The notes under the pieces: generated by a model
The model's database searches: none
Told to the model about the DNA's origin: nothing
The model's input: the letters and a program-made list of their open reading frames with translations, nothing else
Assembly: GCA_020055645.1 (NCBI GenBank)
Contig: CM034548.1
Coordinates: 51,489,359-51,553,358 of the forward strand
Direction: 5' to 3'
Source: Tomocerus qinae
Lineage: Eukaryota > Arthropoda > Collembola > Entomobryomorpha > Tomoceridae
Length of the DNA: 64,000 bases
Translations under genes and position numbers: made by a program
Shown here: positions 49,410-62,319 of the stretch, piece by piece
Numbering within the stretch: the stretch's first letter is position 1
Layout: each line of letters starts with the position of its first letter

Positions 49410-50582
49410 AAAAAGCTTAAAAATAACATTCAACAGTTTTAATTGATCATTTTTTAAACTTGTACAAGCCAAAAAGCTTAAAAAACAATTTTCAAGAATT
49501 GAAATTCATGATTTAATACTTGTACGAGCCAAAAAGCTTAAAAATAACATTCAACAGTTTTAATTATTTTTTAAACTTGTACGAGGCAAAAAGGATGAAA
49601 AATAAATTTCAAGAGTTGAATTTTATGATTAAATACTTATACGAGCAAAAAGCCTAAAAATAACATTCAAAAGTTTTATTTATTTTTTAAACTTTTACGA
49701 GCTAAAAAGCTTAAAAATAACATTCAACAGTTTTAATTGATCATTTTTTAAACTTGTACGAGCCAAAAAGCTTAAAAAATAATTTTCAAGAGTTGAAATT
49801 CATGATTTAATACTTGTAAGAGCCAAAAAGGATGAAAAATAATTTTCAAGAGTTGAATTTTATGATTAAATACTTATACGAGTAAAAAAGCCTAAAAATA
49901 ACATTCAACAGTTTTAATTATTTTTTAACCTTGTACGAGCCAAAAAGCTTAAAAAACAATATTCAAGAATTGAAATTCATGATTTAATACTTGTACGAGC
50001 CAAAAAGCTTAAAAATTACATTCAACAGCTTTAATTATTTTTTAAACTTGTACGAGCCAAAAATCTTAAAAATAACATTCATCAGTTTTAATTATTTTTT
50101 AAACTTGTAAGAGCCTAAAAGGATGAAAAATAATTTTCAAGAGTTGAATTTTATGATTAAATACTTATACGAGCAAAAAAGCCTAAAAATAACATTCAAA
50201 AGTTATATTTAATTTTTAAACTTGTACGAGCCAAAAAGCTTAAAAATAACATTCAACAGTTTTAATTGATCATTTTTTAAACTTGTACGAGCCAAAAAGC
50301 TTAAAAAACAATTTTCAAGAATTGAAATTCATGATTTAATACTTGTACGAGCCAAAAAGCTTAAAAATAACATTCAACAGTTTTAATTGATCATTTTTTA
50401 AACTTGTACGAGCCAAAAAGCTTAAAAAACAATTTTCAAGAATTGAAATTCATGATTTAATACTTGTACGAGCCAAAAAGCTTAAAAATAACATTCAACA
50501 GTTTTAATTGATCATTTTTTAAACTTGAACGAGCCAAAAAGCTTAAAAATAACATTCAACAGTTTTAATTCATGATTTAATA
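49410..50582 (+). repeat. Satellite A spacer, compound HOR
   Basis: About 20 A monomers between B blocks 6 and 7. Includes the spacer variants cttttacgagctaaaaagct and cttgtacgagccaaaaatct and two tandem GATCAT-type pairs near 50,270-50,520. No gene seen. Confidence 0.88.
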
Positions 50583-51086
50583 CTTGTACAAGCAAAAAAA
50601 ATGATTTTTTTCAAGTGTCTAGTCTTCATTAATGTTATATTACTAATGTTTTTGGTCTCCTCGTACAAGCTCAAAAAAATGATTTTTATCAAGTGTTTCT
50701 CTAAATAAATGATATATTACTAAGGTTTTTGGTCTCCTCGTACAAGCTTAAAAAATTGATTTTTATCAAGTGTCTCTCTAAATAAACGTTATATTACTAA
50801 GGTTTTTAGTCTCCTCGTACAAGCTCAAAAAATTGATTTTTTTCAAGTGTTTTTTTAAATAAATGTTATATTACTAAGGTTTTTAGTCTCCTCGTACAAG
50901 CTCAAAAAATTGATTTTTTCCAAGTGTCTAGTCTTCATTAATGGTATATTACTAATGTTTTTGGTCTCCTCGTACAAGCTCAAAAAATGATTTTTTTCAA
51001 GTGCCTAGTCTTTATTAATGTTATATTACTAAGGTTTTTGGTCTCCTCGTACAAGCTTAAAAAATTGATTTTTTCAAGTGTTTCTT
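50583..51086 (-). repeat. Satellite B block 7
   Basis: About six monomers, right subfamily, 1,674 bp after block 6. The monomer just before it is unusual: cttgaacgagccaaaaagct continues into a full 57-bp-type body before ttcatgatttaatacttg. Confidence 0.9.
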
Positions 51087-52310
51087 AAAAAGCTTAAAAA
51101 TAACATTCAACAGTTTTAATTGATCATTTTTTAAACTTGTACGAGCCAAAAAGCTTAAAAAACAATTTTCAAGAATTGAAATTCATGATTTAATACTTGT
51201 ACGAGCCAAAAAGCTTAAAAATAACATTCAACAGTTTTAATTATTTTTTAAACTTGTACGAGGCAAAAAGGATGAAAAATAATTTTCAAGAGTTGAATTT
51301 TATGATTAAATACTTATACGAGCAAAAAAGCCTAAAAATAACATTCAAAAGTTTTATTTATTTTTTAAACTTTTACGAGCCAAAAAGCTTAAAAATAACA
51401 TTCAACAGTTTTAATTGATCATTTTTTAAACTTGTACGAGCCAAAAAGCTTAAAAAATAATTTTCAAGAGTTGAAATTCATGATTTAATACTTGTAAGAG
51501 CCAAAAAGGATGAAAAATAATTTTCAAGAGTTGAATTTTATGATTAAATACTTATACGAGTAAAAAAGCCTAAAAATAACATTCAACAGTTTTAATTGAT
51601 CATTTTTTAAACTTGTACGAGCCAAAAAGCTTAAAAAACAATATTCAAGAATTGAAATTCATGATTTAATACTTGTACGAGCCAAAAAGCTTAAAAATAA
51701 CATTCAACAGCTTTAATTATTTTTTAAACTTGTACGAGCCAAAAATCTTAAAAATAACATTCAACAGTTTTAATTGATCATTTTTTAAACTTGTACGAGC
51801 CAAAAAGCTTAAATAATAATTTTCAGGAGTTGAAATTCATGATTTAATTCTTGTAAGAGCCAAAAAGGATGAAAAATAATTTTCAAGAGTTGAATTTTAT
51901 GATTAAATACTTATACGAGCAAAAAAGCCTAAAAATAACATTCAAAAGTTATATTTAATTTTTAAACTTGTACGAGCCAAAAAGCTTAAAAATAACATTC
52001 AACAGTTTTAATTGATCATTTTTTAAACTTGTACGAGCCAAAAAGCTTAAAAAACAATTTTCAAGAATTGAAATTCATGATTTAATACATGTACGAGCCA
52101 AAAAGCTTAAAAATAACATTCAACAGTTTTAATTGATCATTTTTTAAACTTGTACGAGCCAAAAAGCTTAAAAAACAATTTTCAAGAATTGAAATTCATG
52201 ATTTAATACTTGTACGAGCCAAAAAGCTGAAAAATAACATTCAACAGTTTTAATTGATCATTTTTTAAACTTGAACGAGCCAAAAAGCTTAAAAAATTCA
52301 TGATTTAATA
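51087..52310 (+). repeat. Satellite A spacer, compound HOR
   Basis: About 21 A monomers. Shares cttaaataataattttcagg (near 51,808) with spacers at 54.7 and 56.8 kb. No gene seen. Confidence 0.88.
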
Positions 52311-52814
52311 CTTGTACAAGCAAAAAAAATGATTTTTTTCAAGTGTCTAGTCTTCATTAATGTTATATTACTAATGTTTTTGGTCTCCTCGTACAAGCTC
52401 AAAAAAATGATTTTTATCAAGTGTTTCTCTAAATAAATGATATATTACTAAGGTTTTTGGTCTCCTCGTACAAGCTTAAAAAATTGATTTTTATCAAGTG
52501 TCTCTCTAAATAAACGTTATATTACTAAGGTTTTTAGTCTCCTCGTACAAGCTCAAAAAATTGATTTTTTTCAAGTGTTTTTTTAAATAAATGTTATATT
52601 ACTAAGGTTTTTAGTCTCCTCGTACAAGCTCAAAAAATTGATTTTTTCCAAGTGTCTAGTCTTCATTAATGGTATATTACTAATGTTTTTGGTCTCCTCG
52701 TACAAGCTCAAAAAATGATTTTTTTCAAGTGCCTAGTCTTTATTAATGTTATATTACTAAGGTTTTTGGTCTCCTCGTACAAGCTTTAAAAATTGATTTT
52801 TTCAAGTGTTTCTT
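52311..52814 (-). repeat. Satellite B block 8
   Basis: About six monomers, right subfamily, 1,728 bp after block 7 and nearly identical to it. Confidence 0.9.
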
Positions 52815-53970
52815 AAAAAGCTTAAAAATAACATTCAACAGTTTTAATTGATCATTTTTTAAACTTGTACAAGCCAAAAAGCTTAAAAAACAATTTTCAA
52901 GAATTGAAATTCATGATTTAATACTTGTACGAGCCAAAAAGCTTAAAAATAACATTCAACAGTTTTAATTATTTTTTAAACTTGTACGAGGCAAAAAGGA
53001 TGAAAAATAAATTTCAAGAGTTGAATTTTATGATTAAATACTTATACGAGCAAAAAAGCCTAAAAATAACATTCAAAAGTTTTATTTATTTTTTAAACTT
53101 TTACGAGCTAAAAAGCTTAAAAATAACATTCAACAGTTTTAATTGATCATTTTTTAAACTTGTACGAGCCAAAAAGCTTAAAAAATAATTTTCAAGAGTT
53201 GAAATTCATGATTTAATACTTGTAAGAGCCAAAAAGGATGAAAAATAATTTTCAAGAGTTGAATTTTATGATTAAATACTTATACGAGTAAAAAAGCCTA
53301 AAAATAACATTCAACAGTTTTAATTATTTTTTAACCTTGTACGAGCCAAAAAGCTTAAAAAACAATATTCAAGAATTGAAATTCATGATTTAATACTTGT
53401 ACGAGCCAAAAAGCTTAAAAATTACATTCAACAGCTTTAATTATTTTTTAAACTTGTACGAGCCAAAAATCTTAAAAATAACATTCATCAGTTTTAATTA
53501 TTTTTTAAACTTGTACGAGGCAAAAAGGATGAAAAATAATTTTCAAGAGTTGAATTTTATGATTAAATACTTATACGAGCAAAAAAGCCTAAAAATAACA
53601 TTCAAAAGTTATATTTAATTTTTAAACTTGTACGAGCCAAAAAGCTTAAAAATAACATTCAACAGTTTTAATTGATCATTTTTTAAACTTGTACGAGCCA
53701 AAAAGCTTAAAAAACAATTTTCAAGAATTGAAATTCATGATTTAATACATGTACGAGCCAAAAAGCTTAAAAATAACATTCAACAGTTTTAATTGATCAT
53801 TTTTTAAACTTGTACGAGCCAAAAAGCTTAAAAAACAATTTTCAAGAATTGAAATTCATGATTTAATACTTGTACGAGCCAAAAAGCTGAAAAATAACAT
53901 TCAACAGTTTTAATTGATCATTTTTTAAACTTGAACGAGCCAAAAAGCTTAAAAAATTCATGATTTAATA
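52815..53970 (+). repeat. Satellite A spacer, compound HOR
   Basis: About 20 A monomers. Starts with a monomer carrying cttgtacaagccaaaaagct (palindromic core inside an A monomer), as do the spacers at 49.4 and 55.7 kb. No gene seen. Confidence 0.88.
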
Positions 53971-54472
53971 CTTGTACAAGCAAAAAAAAGATTTTTTTCA
54001 AGTGTCTAGTTTTCATTAATGTTATATTACTAATGTTTTTGGTCTCCTCGTAGAAGCTCAAAAAAATGATTTTTATCAAGTGTTTCTCTAAATAAATGAT
54101 ATATTACTAAGGTTTTTGGTCTCCTCGTACAAGCTTAAAAAATTGATTTTTATCAAGTGTCTCTCTAAATAAACGTTATATTACTAAGGTTTTTAGTCTC
54201 CTCGTACAAGCTCAAAAAATTGATTTTTTTCAAGTGTTTTTTTAAATAAATGTTATATTACTAAGGTTTTTAGTCTCCTCGTACAAGCTCAAAAAATTGA
54301 TTTTTTCCAAGTGTCTAGTCTTCATTAATGGTATATTACTAATGTTTTTGGTCTCCTCGTACAAGCTCAAAAAATGATTTTTTTCAAGTGCCTAGTCTTT
54401 ATTAATGTTATATTACTAAGGTTTTTGGTCTCCTCGTACAAGCTTAAAAAATTGATTTTTTAAGTGTTTCTT
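53971..54472 (-). repeat. Satellite B block 9
   Basis: About six monomers, right subfamily, 1,660 bp after block 8. Private changes: caaaaaaaagattttttt at the start and ctcgtagaag near 54,047. Confidence 0.9.
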
Positions 54473-55220
54473 AAAAAGCTTAAAAATAACATTCAACAGT
54501 TTTAATTATTTTTTAAACTTGTACGAGGCAAAAAGGATGAAAAATAATTTTCAAGAGTTGAATTTTATGATTAAATACTTATACGAGCAAAAAAGCCTAA
54601 AAATAACATTCAAAAGTTATATTTAATTTTTAAACTTGTACGAGCCAAAAAGCTTAAAAATAACATTCAACAGTTTTAATTGATCATTTTTTAAACTTGT
54701 ACGAGCCAAAAAGCTTAAATAATAATTTTCAGGAGTTGAAATTCATGATTTAATTCTTGTAAGAGCCAAAAAGGATGAAAAATAATTTTCAAGAGTTGAA
54801 TTTTATGATTAAATACTTATACGAGTAAAAAAGCCTAAAAATAACATTCAACAGCTTTAATTGATCATTTTTTAAACTTGAACGAGCCAAAAAGCTTAAA
54901 AATAACATTCAACAGTTTTAATTGATCATTTTTTAAACTTGTACGAGCCAAAAAGCTTAAAAAACAATTTTCAAGAATTGAAATTCATGATTTAATACTT
55001 GTACGAGCCAAAAAGCTTAAAAATAACATTCAACAGTTTTAATTGATCATTTTTTAAACTTGTACGAGCCAAAAAGCTTAAAAAACAATTTTCAAGAATT
55101 GAAATTCATGATTTAATACTTGTACGAGCCAAAAAGCTGAAAAATAACATTCAACAGTTTTAATTGATCATTTTTTAAACTTGAACGAGCCAAAAAGCTT
55201 AAAAAATTCATGATTTAATA
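54473..55220 (+). repeat. Satellite A spacer, short version
   Basis: About 13 A monomers, roughly 400 bp shorter than neighbouring spacers. It starts in the middle of the usual spacer order, so an internal deletion is likely. No gene seen. Confidence 0.87.
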
Positions 55221-55723
55221 CTTGTACAAGCAAAAAAAATGATTTTTTCAAGTGTCTAGTCTTCATTAATGTTATATTACTAATGTTTTTGGTCTCCTCG
55301 TACAAGCTCAAAAAAATGATTTTTATCAAGTGTTTCTCTAAATAAATGATATATTACTAAGGTTTTTGGTCTCCTCGTACAAGCTTAAAAAATTGATTTT
55401 TATCAAGTGTCTCTCTAAATAAACGTTATATTACTAAGGTTTTTAGTCTCCTCGTACAAGCTCAAAAAATTGATTTTTTTCAAGTGTTTTTTTAAATAAA
55501 TGTTATATTACTAAGGTTTTTAGTCTCCTCGTACAAGCTCAAAAAATTGATTTTTTCCAAGTGTCTAGTCTTCATTAATGGTATATTACTAATGTTTTTG
55601 GTCTCCTCGTACAAGCTCAAAAAATGATTTTTTTCAAGTGCCTAGTCTTTATTAATGTTATATTACTAAGGTTTTTGGTCTCCTCGTACAAGCTTAAAAA
55701 ATTGATTTTTTCAAGTGTTTCTT
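55221..55723 (-). repeat. Satellite B block 10
   Basis: About six monomers, right subfamily, only 1,250 bp after block 9 because of the short spacer. Confidence 0.9.
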
Positions 55724-57299
55724 AAAAAGCTTAAAAATAACATTCAACAGTTTTAATTGATCATTTTTTAAACTTGTACAAGCCAAAAAGCTTAAAAAAC
55801 AATTTTCAAGAATTGAAATTCATGATTTAATACTTGTACGAGCCAAAAAGCTTAAAAATAACATTCAACAGTTTTAATTATTTTTTAAACTTGTACGAGG
55901 CAAAAAGGATGAAAAATAAATTTCAAGAGTTGAATTTTATGATTAAATACTTATACGAGCAAAAAAGCCTAAAAATAACATTCAAAAGTTTTATTTATTT
56001 TTTAAACTTTTACGAGCTAAAAAGCTTAAAAATAACATTCAACAGTTTTAATTGATCATTTTTTAAACTTGTACGAGCCAAAAAGCTTAAAAAATAATTT
56101 TCAAGAGTTGAAATTCATGATTTAATACTTGTAAGAGCCAAAAAGGATGAAAAATAATTTTCAAGAGTTGAATTTTATGATTAAATACTTATACGAGTAA
56201 AAAAGCCTAAAAATAACATTCAACAGCTTTAATTGATCATTTTTTAAACTTGAACGAGCCAAAAAGCTTAAAAATAACATTCAACAGTTTTAATTGATCA
56301 TTTTTTAAACTTGTACGAGCCAAAAAGCTTAAAAAACAATTTTCAAGAATTGATTATTTTTTAAACTTGAACGAGTAAAAAAGCCTAAAAATAACATTCA
56401 ACAGTTTTAATTATTTTTTAACCTTGTACGAGCCAAAAAGCTTAAAAAACAATATTCAAGAATTGAAATTCATGATTTAATACTTGTACGAGCCAAAAAG
56501 CTTAAAAATAACATTCAACAGCTTTAATTATTTTTTAAACTTGTACGAGCCAAAAATCTTAAAAATAACATTCATCAGTTTTAATTATTTTTTAAACTTG
56601 TACGAGGCAAAAAGGATGAAAAATAATTTTCAAGAGTTGAATTTTATGATTAAATACTTATACGAGCAAAAAAGCCTAAAAATAACATTCAAAAGTTATA
56701 TTTAATTTTTAAACTTGTACGAGCCAAAAAGCTTAAAAATAACATTCAACAGTTTTAATTGATCATTTTTTAAACTTGTACGAGCCAAAAAGCTTAAATA
56801 ATAATTTTCAGGAGTTGAAATTCATGATTTAATTCTTGTAAGAGCCAAAAAGGATGAAAAATAATTTTCAAGAGTTGAATTTTATGATTAAATACTTATA
56901 CGAGTAAAAAAGCCTAAAAATAACATTCAACAGCTTTAATTGATCATTTTTTAAACTTGAACGAGCCAAAAAGCTTAAAAATAACATTCAACAGTTTTAA
57001 TTGATCATTTTTTAAACTTGTACGAGCCAAAAAGCTTAAAAAACAATTTTCAAGAATTGAAATTCATGATTTAATACTTGTACGAGCCAAAAAGCTTAAA
57101 AATAACATTCAACAGTTTTAATTGATCATTTTTTAAACTTGTACGAGCCAAAAAGCTTAAAAAACAATTTTCAAGAATTGAAATTCATGATTTAATACTT
57201 GTACGAGCCAAAAAGCTGAAAAATAACATTCAACAGTTTTAATTGATCATTTTTTAAACTTGAACGAGCCAAAAAGCTTAAAAAATTCATGATTTAATA
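55724..57299 (+). repeat. Satellite A spacer, long version with a chimeric monomer
   Basis: About 27 A monomers. Near 56,350 a 60-bp-class body breaks off (caagaattg) and continues as attattttttaaacttgaac, a junction of two monomer classes. The part after about 56,700 repeats the short spacer at 54.6-55.2 kb. No gene seen. Confidence 0.87.
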
Positions 57300-57647
57300 C
57301 TTGTACAAGCAAAAAAAAGATTTTTTTCAAGTGTCTAGTCTTCATTAATGTTATATTACTAATGTTTTTGGTCTCCTCGTACAAGCTCAAAAAAATGATT
57401 TTTATCAAGTGTTTCTCTAAATAAATGGTATATTACTAAGGTTTTTGGTCTCCTCGTACAAGCTTAAAAAATTGATTTTTATCAAGTGTCTCTCTAAATA
57501 AACGTTATATTACTAAGGTTTTTAGTCTCCTCGTACAAGCTCAAAAAAATGATTTTTTCAAGTGGTTCTCTAAATTAATGTTATATTACTAATGTTTTTG
57601 GTCTCCTCGTACAAGCTCAAAAAATTGATTTTTTTCAAGTGTTTCTT
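57300..57647 (-). repeat. Satellite B block 11, rearranged
   Basis: About four monomers, right subfamily. The later monomers differ from other blocks (aagtggttctctaaattaat), and the block ends early with the normal tgtttcttaaaaagctt exit. Confidence 0.88.
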
Positions 57648-57727
57648 AAAAAGCTTAAAAATAACATTCAAAGGTTTTAATTATTTTTTAAACTTGTACG
57701 AGGCAAAAAGCTTAAAAAATAATTTTC
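57648..57727 (+). repeat. Satellite A fragment between B pieces
   Basis: One and a half A monomers (ataacattcaaaggtttta, cttgtacgaggcaaaaagct), running to the shared motif ttttcaag where sequence switches to B. Confidence 0.85.
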
Positions 57728-57786
57728 AAGTGCCTAGTCTTTATTAATGTTATATTACTAAGGTTTTTGGTCTCCTCGTACAAGCA
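57728..57786 (-). repeat. Isolated satellite B fragment
   Basis: 59 bp of a single B monomer (tgcctagtctttattaatgt to ctcgtacaag) inside an A context. Its left joint is at ttttcaag, found in both satellites. Its right joint is just after gtacaag, where an A body (catgaaaaagaattttcaag) resumes. Confidence 0.87.
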
Positions 57787-58638
57787 TGAAAAAGAATTTT
57801 CAAGAGTTGAATTTTATGATTAAATACTTATACGAGCCAAAAAGCTTAAAAATAACATTCAACAGTTTTAATTGATCATTTTTTAAACTTGTACAAGCCA
57901 AAAAGCTTAAAAAACAATTTTCAAGAATTGAAATTCATGATTTAATACTTGTACGAGCCAAAAAGCTTAAAAATAACATTCAACAGTTTTAATTATTTTT
58001 TAAACTTGTACGAGGCAAAAAGGATGAAAAATAAATTTCAAGAGTTGAATTTTATGATTAAATACTTATACGAGCAAAAAAGCCTAAAAATAACATTCAA
58101 AAGTTTTATTTATTTTTTAAACTTTTACGATCTAAAAAGCTTAAAAATAACATTCAACAGTTTTAATTGATCATTTTTTAAACTTGTACGAGCCAAAAAG
58201 CTTAAAAAATAATTTTCAAGAGTTGAAATTCATGATTTAATACTTGTAAGAGCCAAAAAGGATGAAAAATAATTTTCAAGAGTTGAATTTTATGATTAAA
58301 TACTTATACGAGTAAAAAAGCCTAAAAATAACATTCAACAGTTTTAATTATTTTTTAACCTTGTACGAGCCAAAAAGCTTAAAAAACAATTTTCAAGAAT
58401 TGAAATTCATGATTTAATACTTGTACGAGCCAAAAAGCTTAAAAATAACATTCATCAGTTTTAATTATTTTTTAAACTTGTACGACGCAAAAAGGATGAA
58501 AAATAATTTTCAAGAATTGAAATTTATGATTTAATACTTGTACGAGCCAAAAAGCTTAAAAATAACATTCAACAGTTTTAATTGATCATTTTTTAAACTT
58601 GAACGAGCCAAAAAGCTTAAAAAATTCATGATTTAATA
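57787..58638 (+). repeat. Satellite A spacer
   Basis: About 14 A monomers, including private variants cttttacgatctaaaaagct (near 58,130) and cttgtacgacgcaaaaagg (near 58,475). No gene seen. Confidence 0.87.
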
Positions 58639-58833
58639 CTTGTACAAGCAAAAAAAATGATTTTTTTCAAGTGTCTAGTCTTCATTAATGGTATATTACT
58701 AATGTTTTTGGTCTCCTCGAACAAGCTCAAAAAATTGATTTTTTCCAAGTGTCTAGTCTTCATTATTGGTATATTACTAATGTTTTTGGTCTCCTCGTAC
58801 AAGCTTAAAAAATTGATTTTTTTAAGTGTTTCT
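58639..58833 (-). repeat. Satellite B block 12, short
   Basis: About 2.5 monomers, right subfamily. Middle monomers are missing relative to block 10. Private changes: ctcgaacaag near 58,717 and cattattggt near 58,760. Confidence 0.88.
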
Positions 58834-59511
58834 TAAAAAGCTTAAAAATAACATTCAACAGTTTTATTATTTTTTAACCTTGTACGAGCCAAAAAGCTTA
58901 AAAAACAATATTCAAGAATTGAAATTCATGATTTAATACTTGTACGAGCCAAAAAGCTTAAAAATAACATTCAACAGTTTTAATTATTTTTTAAACTTGT
59001 ACGAGGCAAAAAGGATGAAAAATAATTTTCAAGAGTTGAATTTTATGATGAAATACTTATACGACCAAAAAAGCCTAAAAATAACATTCAAAAGTTTTAT
59101 TTATTTTTTAAACTTGTACGAGCCAAAAAGCTTAAAAATAACATTCAACAGTTTTAATTGGTCATTTTTTAAACTTGTACGAGCCAAAAAGCTTAAAAAT
59201 AATTTTCAAGAGTTGAAATTCATGATTTAATACTTTTAAGAGCCAAAAAGGATGAAAAATAATTTTCAAGAGTTGAATTTTATGATTTAATACTTGTACG
59301 ACCCAAAAAGCTTAAAAATAACATTCAACAGTTTTAATTATTTTTTAAACTTGTACGAGGGTAAAAGCTTAAAAAATAATTTTCAAGAATTGAAATTTAT
59401 GATTTAATACTTGTACGAGCCAAAAAGCTTAAAAATAACATTCAACAGTTTTAATTGATCATTTTTTAAACTTGAACGAGCCAAAAAGCTTAAAAAATTC
59501 ATGATTTAATA
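58834..59511 (+). repeat. Satellite A spacer
   Basis: About 11 A monomers. Carries the distinctive variants cttatacgaccaaaaaagcc, ttaattggtcatttttt and cgagggtaaaag, which recur at 61.4-61.8 kb; the first two also recur near 63.4 kb. No gene seen. Confidence 0.87.
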
Positions 59512-59860
59512 CTTGTACAAGCAAAAAAAATGATTTTTTTCAAGTGTCTAGTCTTCATTAATGTTATATTACTAATGTTTTTGGTCTCCTCGTACAAGCT
59601 CAAAAAAATGATTTTTATCAAGTGTTTCTCTAAATAAACGTTTTATTACTAAGGTTTTTAGTCTCCTCGTACAAGCTCAAAAAATTTATTTTTTCCAAGT
59701 GTCTAGTCTTCATTAATGGTATATTACTAATGTTTTTGGTCTCCTCGTACAAGCTCAAAAAATGATTTTTTTCAAGTGCCTAGTCTTTATTAATGTTATA
59801 TTACTAAGGTTTTTGGTCTCCTCGTACGAGCTTAAAAAATTGATTTTTTAAGTGTTTCTT
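59512..59860 (-). repeat. Satellite B block 13
   Basis: About 4.5 monomers, right subfamily, with aaacgttttattactaagg. The last core is ctcgtacgag (near 59,822), itself a perfect palindrome. Confidence 0.88.
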
Positions 59861-61895
59861 AAAAAGCTTAAAAATAACATTCAACAGTTTGAATTATTTT
59901 TTAACCTTGTACGAGGCAAAAAGCTTAAAAAATGATTTCCAAGAATTGAAATTCATGATTTAATACTTGTAAGAGCCAAAAAGGATGAAAAAGAATTTTC
60001 AAGAGTTGAATTTTATGATTAAATACTTATACGAGCAAAAAAGCCTAAAAATAACATTCAACAGTTTTAATTATTTTTTAACCTTGTACGAGCCAAAAAG
60101 CTTAAAAAACAATATTCAAGAATTGAAATTCATGATTTAATACTTGTACGAGCCAAAAAGCATAAAAATAACATTCAACAGTTTTAATTATTTTTTAAAC
60201 TTGTAAGAGCCAAAAAGGATGAAAAATAATTTTCAAGAGTTGAATTTTATGATTAAATACTTATACGAGCAAAAAAGCCTAAAAATAACATTCAAAAGTT
60301 TTATTTATTTTTTAAACTTGTACGAGCCAAAAAGCTTGAAAATAACATTCAACAGTTTTAATTGATCATTTTTTAAACTTGTACGAGCCAAAAAGCTTAA
60401 AAAATAATTTTCAAGAGTTGAAATTCATGATTTAATACTTGTAAGAGTCAAAAAGGATAAAAAATAATTTTCAAGAGTTGAATTTTATGATTAAATACTT
60501 ATACGAGCAAAAAAGCCTAAAAATAACATTCAACAGTTTTAATTATTTTTTAACCTTGTACGAGCCAAAAAGCTTAAAAAACAATATTCAAGAATTGAAA
60601 TTCATGATTTAATACTTGTACGAGCCAAAAAGCATAAAAATAACATTCAACAGTTTTAATTATTTTTTAAACTTGTAAGAGCCAAAAAGGATGAAAAATA
60701 ATTTTCAAGAGTTGAATTTTATGATTAAATACTTATACGAGCAAAAAAGCCTAAAAATAACATTCAAAAGTTTTATTTATTTTTTAAACTTGTACGAGCC
60801 AAAAAGCTTAAAAATAACATTCAACAGTTTTAATTGATCATTTTTTAAACTTGTACGAGCCAAAAAGCTTAAAAAATAATTTTCAAGAGTTGAAATTCAT
60901 GATTTAATACTTGTAAGAGTCAAAAAGGATAAAAAATAATTTTCAAGAGTTGAATTTTATGATTAAATACTTATACGAGCAAAAAAGCCTAAAAATAACA
61001 TTCAACAGTTTTAATTATTTTTTAACCTTGTACGAGCCAAAAAGCTTAAAAAACAATATTCAAGAATTGAAATTCATGATTTAATACTTGTACGAGCCAA
61101 AAAGCTTAAAAATAACATTCAACAGTTTTAATTATTTTTTAAACTTGTAAGACACAAAATGGATGAAAAATAATTTTCAAGAGTTGAATTTTATGATTAA
61201 ATACTTATACGAGCAAAAAAGCCTAAAAATAACATTCAACAGTTTTAATTATTTTTTAACCTTGTACGAGCCAAAAAGCTTAAAAAACAATATTCAAGAA
61301 TTGAAATTCATGATTTAATACTTGTACGAGCCAAAAAGCTTAAAAATAACATTCAACAGTTTTAATTATTTTTTAAACTTGTACGAGGCAAAAAAGGATG
61401 AAAAATAATTTTCAAGAGTTGAATTTTATGATGAAATACTTATACGACCAAAAAAGCCTAAAAATAACATTCAAAAGTTTTATTTATTTTTTAAACTTGT
61501 ACGAGCCAAAAAGCTTAAAAATAACATTCAACAGTTTTAATTGGTCATTTTTTAAACTTGTACGAGCCAAAAAGCTTAAAAAATAATTTTCAAGAGTTGA
61601 AATTCATGATTTAATACTTTTAAGAGCCAAAAAGGATGAAAAATAATTTTCAAGAGTTGAATTTTATGATTTAATACTTGTACGACCCAAAAAGCTTAAA
61701 AATAACATTCAACAGTTTTAATTATTTTTTAAACTTGTACGAGGGTAAAAGTTTAAAAAATAATTTTCAAGAATTGAAATTTATGATTTAATACTTGTAC
61801 GAGCCAAAAAGCTTAAAAATAACATTCAACAGTTTTAATTGATCATTTTTTAAACTTGAACGAGCCAAAAAGCTTAAAAAATTCATGATTTAATA
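59861..61895 (+). repeat. Satellite A spacer with a 472-bp tandem duplication
   Basis: About 35 A monomers. GATCAT anchors at 60364 and 60836 bound a 472-bp segment present twice in a row (marker gtaagagtcaaaaagg in each), but once in the corresponding spacer at 62.3-63.9 kb. No gene seen. Confidence 0.88.
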
Positions 61896-62319
61896 CTTGT
61901 ACAAGCAAAAAAAATGATTTTTTCAAGTGTCTAGTCTTCATTAATGTTATATTACTAATGTTTTTGGTCTCCTCGTACAAGCTCAAAAAAATGATTTTTA
62001 TCAAGTGTTTCTCTAAATAAACGTTATATTACTAAGGTTTTTGGTCTCCTCGTACAAGCTCAAAAAATTGATTTTTTTCATGTGTTTTTTTAAATAAATG
62101 TTTTATTACTAAGGTTTTTAGTCTCCTCGTACAAGCTCAAAAAATTTATTTTTTCCAAGTGTCTAGTCTTCATTAATGGTATATTACTAATGTTTTTGGT
62201 CTCCTCGTACAAGCTCAAAAAATGATTTTTTCAAGTGCCTAGTCTTTATTAATGTTATATTACTAAGGTTTTTGGTCTCCTCGTACAAGCTTAAAAAATT
62301 GATTTTTTAAGTGTTTCTT
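61896..62319 (-). repeat. Satellite B block 14
   Basis: About 5.5 monomers, right subfamily. One monomer more than block 13 (with tttttttcatgtgtttt near 62,075), otherwise the same order. Confidence 0.88.
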
